This document shows, piece by piece, positions 4,427 to 5,261 of a stretch of 5,261 nucleotides of DNA; the stretch's first letter is position 1, and each line of letters opens with the position of its first letter. The position numbers and the translations under genes are program-made. The DNA comes from Campylobacteraceae bacterium. GTDB taxonomy: Bacteria; Campylobacterota; Campylobacteria; Campylobacterales; Sulfurovaceae. Under the pieces are notes generated by a model. It saw only the letters and a list, made by a program, of their open reading frames with translations, made no database searches and was not told the origin of the DNA. The DNA lies in contig JALUKJ010000069.1 in assembly GCA_027056615.1 (NCBI GenBank), forward strand, positions 1 through 5,261. The letters are read 5' to 3'.

Positions 4427-5261
4427 AGTGTAGATTTTGTAGTATAGAGTTGGAGAATGTGTTTGTTGACTTAATAAATTCTCCTGCATCAAATTCATAT
4501 TTGACAGAAGAACAGCTTAATGAGCCAGAAATATTTTACCCACTAAAAATTTATGTATGTAGTAAATGTAAATTAGTTCAAATAGATGAGTACAAAACAT
4601 CTGATGATATCTTTGATAAAGATTACGCATACTTTAGTTCATATTCTACAAGTTGGTTAACCCATGCTAAAAAATATGTTGAAGATATGAAAGATAAACT
4701 TTTTCTTGATAGTCATTCATTAGTAACTGAGATTGCATCAAATGATGGCTATTTGTTACAGTACTTTAAAGAGATAAATATTCCATGTATTGGTGTAGAA
4801 CCAACTTCAAGTACAGCTAAAGTCGCAAAAGAAAAAGGCATTAATGTGATAGAAGACTTTTTTGGAAGTAGTTTGGCAAAAACTTTAGAAAAATCTGATT
4901 TGATTCTCGGTAATAATGTTTTAGCACATGTTCCAGATATAAATGATTTTGTAAAAGGTTTAAAAATTGCCTTAAAAGAAAATGGAACTATAACTATGGA
5001 GTTTCCACATCTTTTAAACATTATAAAAGACAATCAATTTGATACTATTTATCATGAGCATTTTTCATACCTTTCTTTTTATACAGTAAAGCAAATATTT
5101 GAAGCACAAGATCTTAAATTATATGATGTAGAACAGCTTTACACTCATGGTGGAAGTTTAAGAATTTACGCGACACATAAAGAAAATGAGAATATAAACT
5201 TATCTCAAAATGTACAAAAAATATTAAATATAGAGAAAGAATTTGGACTTTTGGATATGGA
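4423..5261 (+). CDS. SAM-dependent sugar C-methyltransferase, partial (3' end beyond the window)
   Basis: The first 279 codons of a gene cut by the right edge are visible; family members are about 400 aa. The N-terminus is a zinc-binding domain with two CxxC pairs, C3/C6 and C46/C49. The Rossmann methyltransferase domain follows: SAM-binding motif EIASNDGYLL (103-112), GVEP (124-127) ending the second strand, and NNVLAHVPDINDF (164-176). The start of the C-terminal domain shows YHEHFSYLS (210-218), with the histidines implicated in catalysis, and HGGSLRIY (242-249). This is the architecture of NDP-ketosugar C-methyltransferases such as TylC3, CloU and TcaB9, which add a branch methyl to a 4-keto-deoxysugar. 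The sugar here is unknown. The ATG overlaps the epimerase fragment's stop by four bases and has its own AAGGGA site, so both belong to one deoxysugar/polysaccharide operon. No promoter is obvious just upstream. Family confidence is high; substrate is inference. Confidence 0.92.
   Translation, partial: MKCRFCSIELENVFVDLINSPASNSYLTEEQLNEPEIFYPLKIYVCSKCKLVQIDEYKTSDDIFDKDYAYFSSYSTSWLTHAKKYVEDMKDKLFLDSHSLVTEIASNDGYLLQYFKEINIPCIGVEPTSSTAKVAKEKGINVIEDFFGSSLAKTLEKSDLILGNNVLAHVPDINDFVKGLKIALKENGTITMEFPHLLNIIKDNQFDTIYHEHFSYLSFYTVKQIFEAQDLKLYDVEQLYTHGGSLRIYATHKENENINLSQNVQKILNIEKEFGLLDM

Noticed and set aside
4749..5033. 94-codon open frame on the minus strand
   Set aside because: It lies antisense inside the methyltransferase, whose motifs on the plus strand are clear.

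Overview
This AT-rich window very probably comes from a Campylobacterota (epsilonproteobacterial) chromosome, for example a relative of Sulfurimonas, Sulfurovum or Arcobacter. The signs are low GC, A/T-ending codons, AAGGA-type ribosome sites, TATAAT boxes without clear -35 boxes, and a small CetB/Aer-like PAS protein. The genus cannot be fixed from the sequence.

Left part (1-2611): positions 1-99 are AT-rich with no gene. An OmpR/PhoB-type response regulator (100-783, minus) lies downstream of a PiT-family phosphate permease (840-2375, minus) in the same direction. The 56-bp gap holds a 12-bp-arm inverted repeat and an extended -10 placed so that the regulator's mRNA could be leaderless. Upstream of the permease are three heptamers spaced exactly 11 bp apart that resemble a Pho box. 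If this reading is right, the permease and perhaps the regulator belong to a phosphate-responsive unit. No histidine kinase and no PhoU/DUF47 partner is visible.

Middle part (2612-3889): a membrane-anchored NlpC/P60 cell-wall peptidase (plus strand) diverges from the permease and converges with a single-domain PAS energy-taxis-type sensor (minus strand). A perfect 24-bp palindrome lies at the convergence point.

Right part (3890-5261): about 310 bp with no convincing gene contain an orphan terminator-like hairpin. Next comes the C-terminal 74 residues of a dTDP-4-dehydrorhamnose 3,5-epimerase (RfbC/RmlC) with no N-terminal half. It overlaps by ATGA a sugar C-methyltransferase that runs off the right edge. 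This looks like the broken edge of a deoxysugar/surface-polysaccharide cluster joined to unrelated housekeeping genes.

I found no RNA genes, CRISPR arrays, insertion sequences or clear new defence system. The points most worth checking are the Pho-box-like repeats, the possible leaderless regulator, and the truncated epimerase at the cluster boundary.
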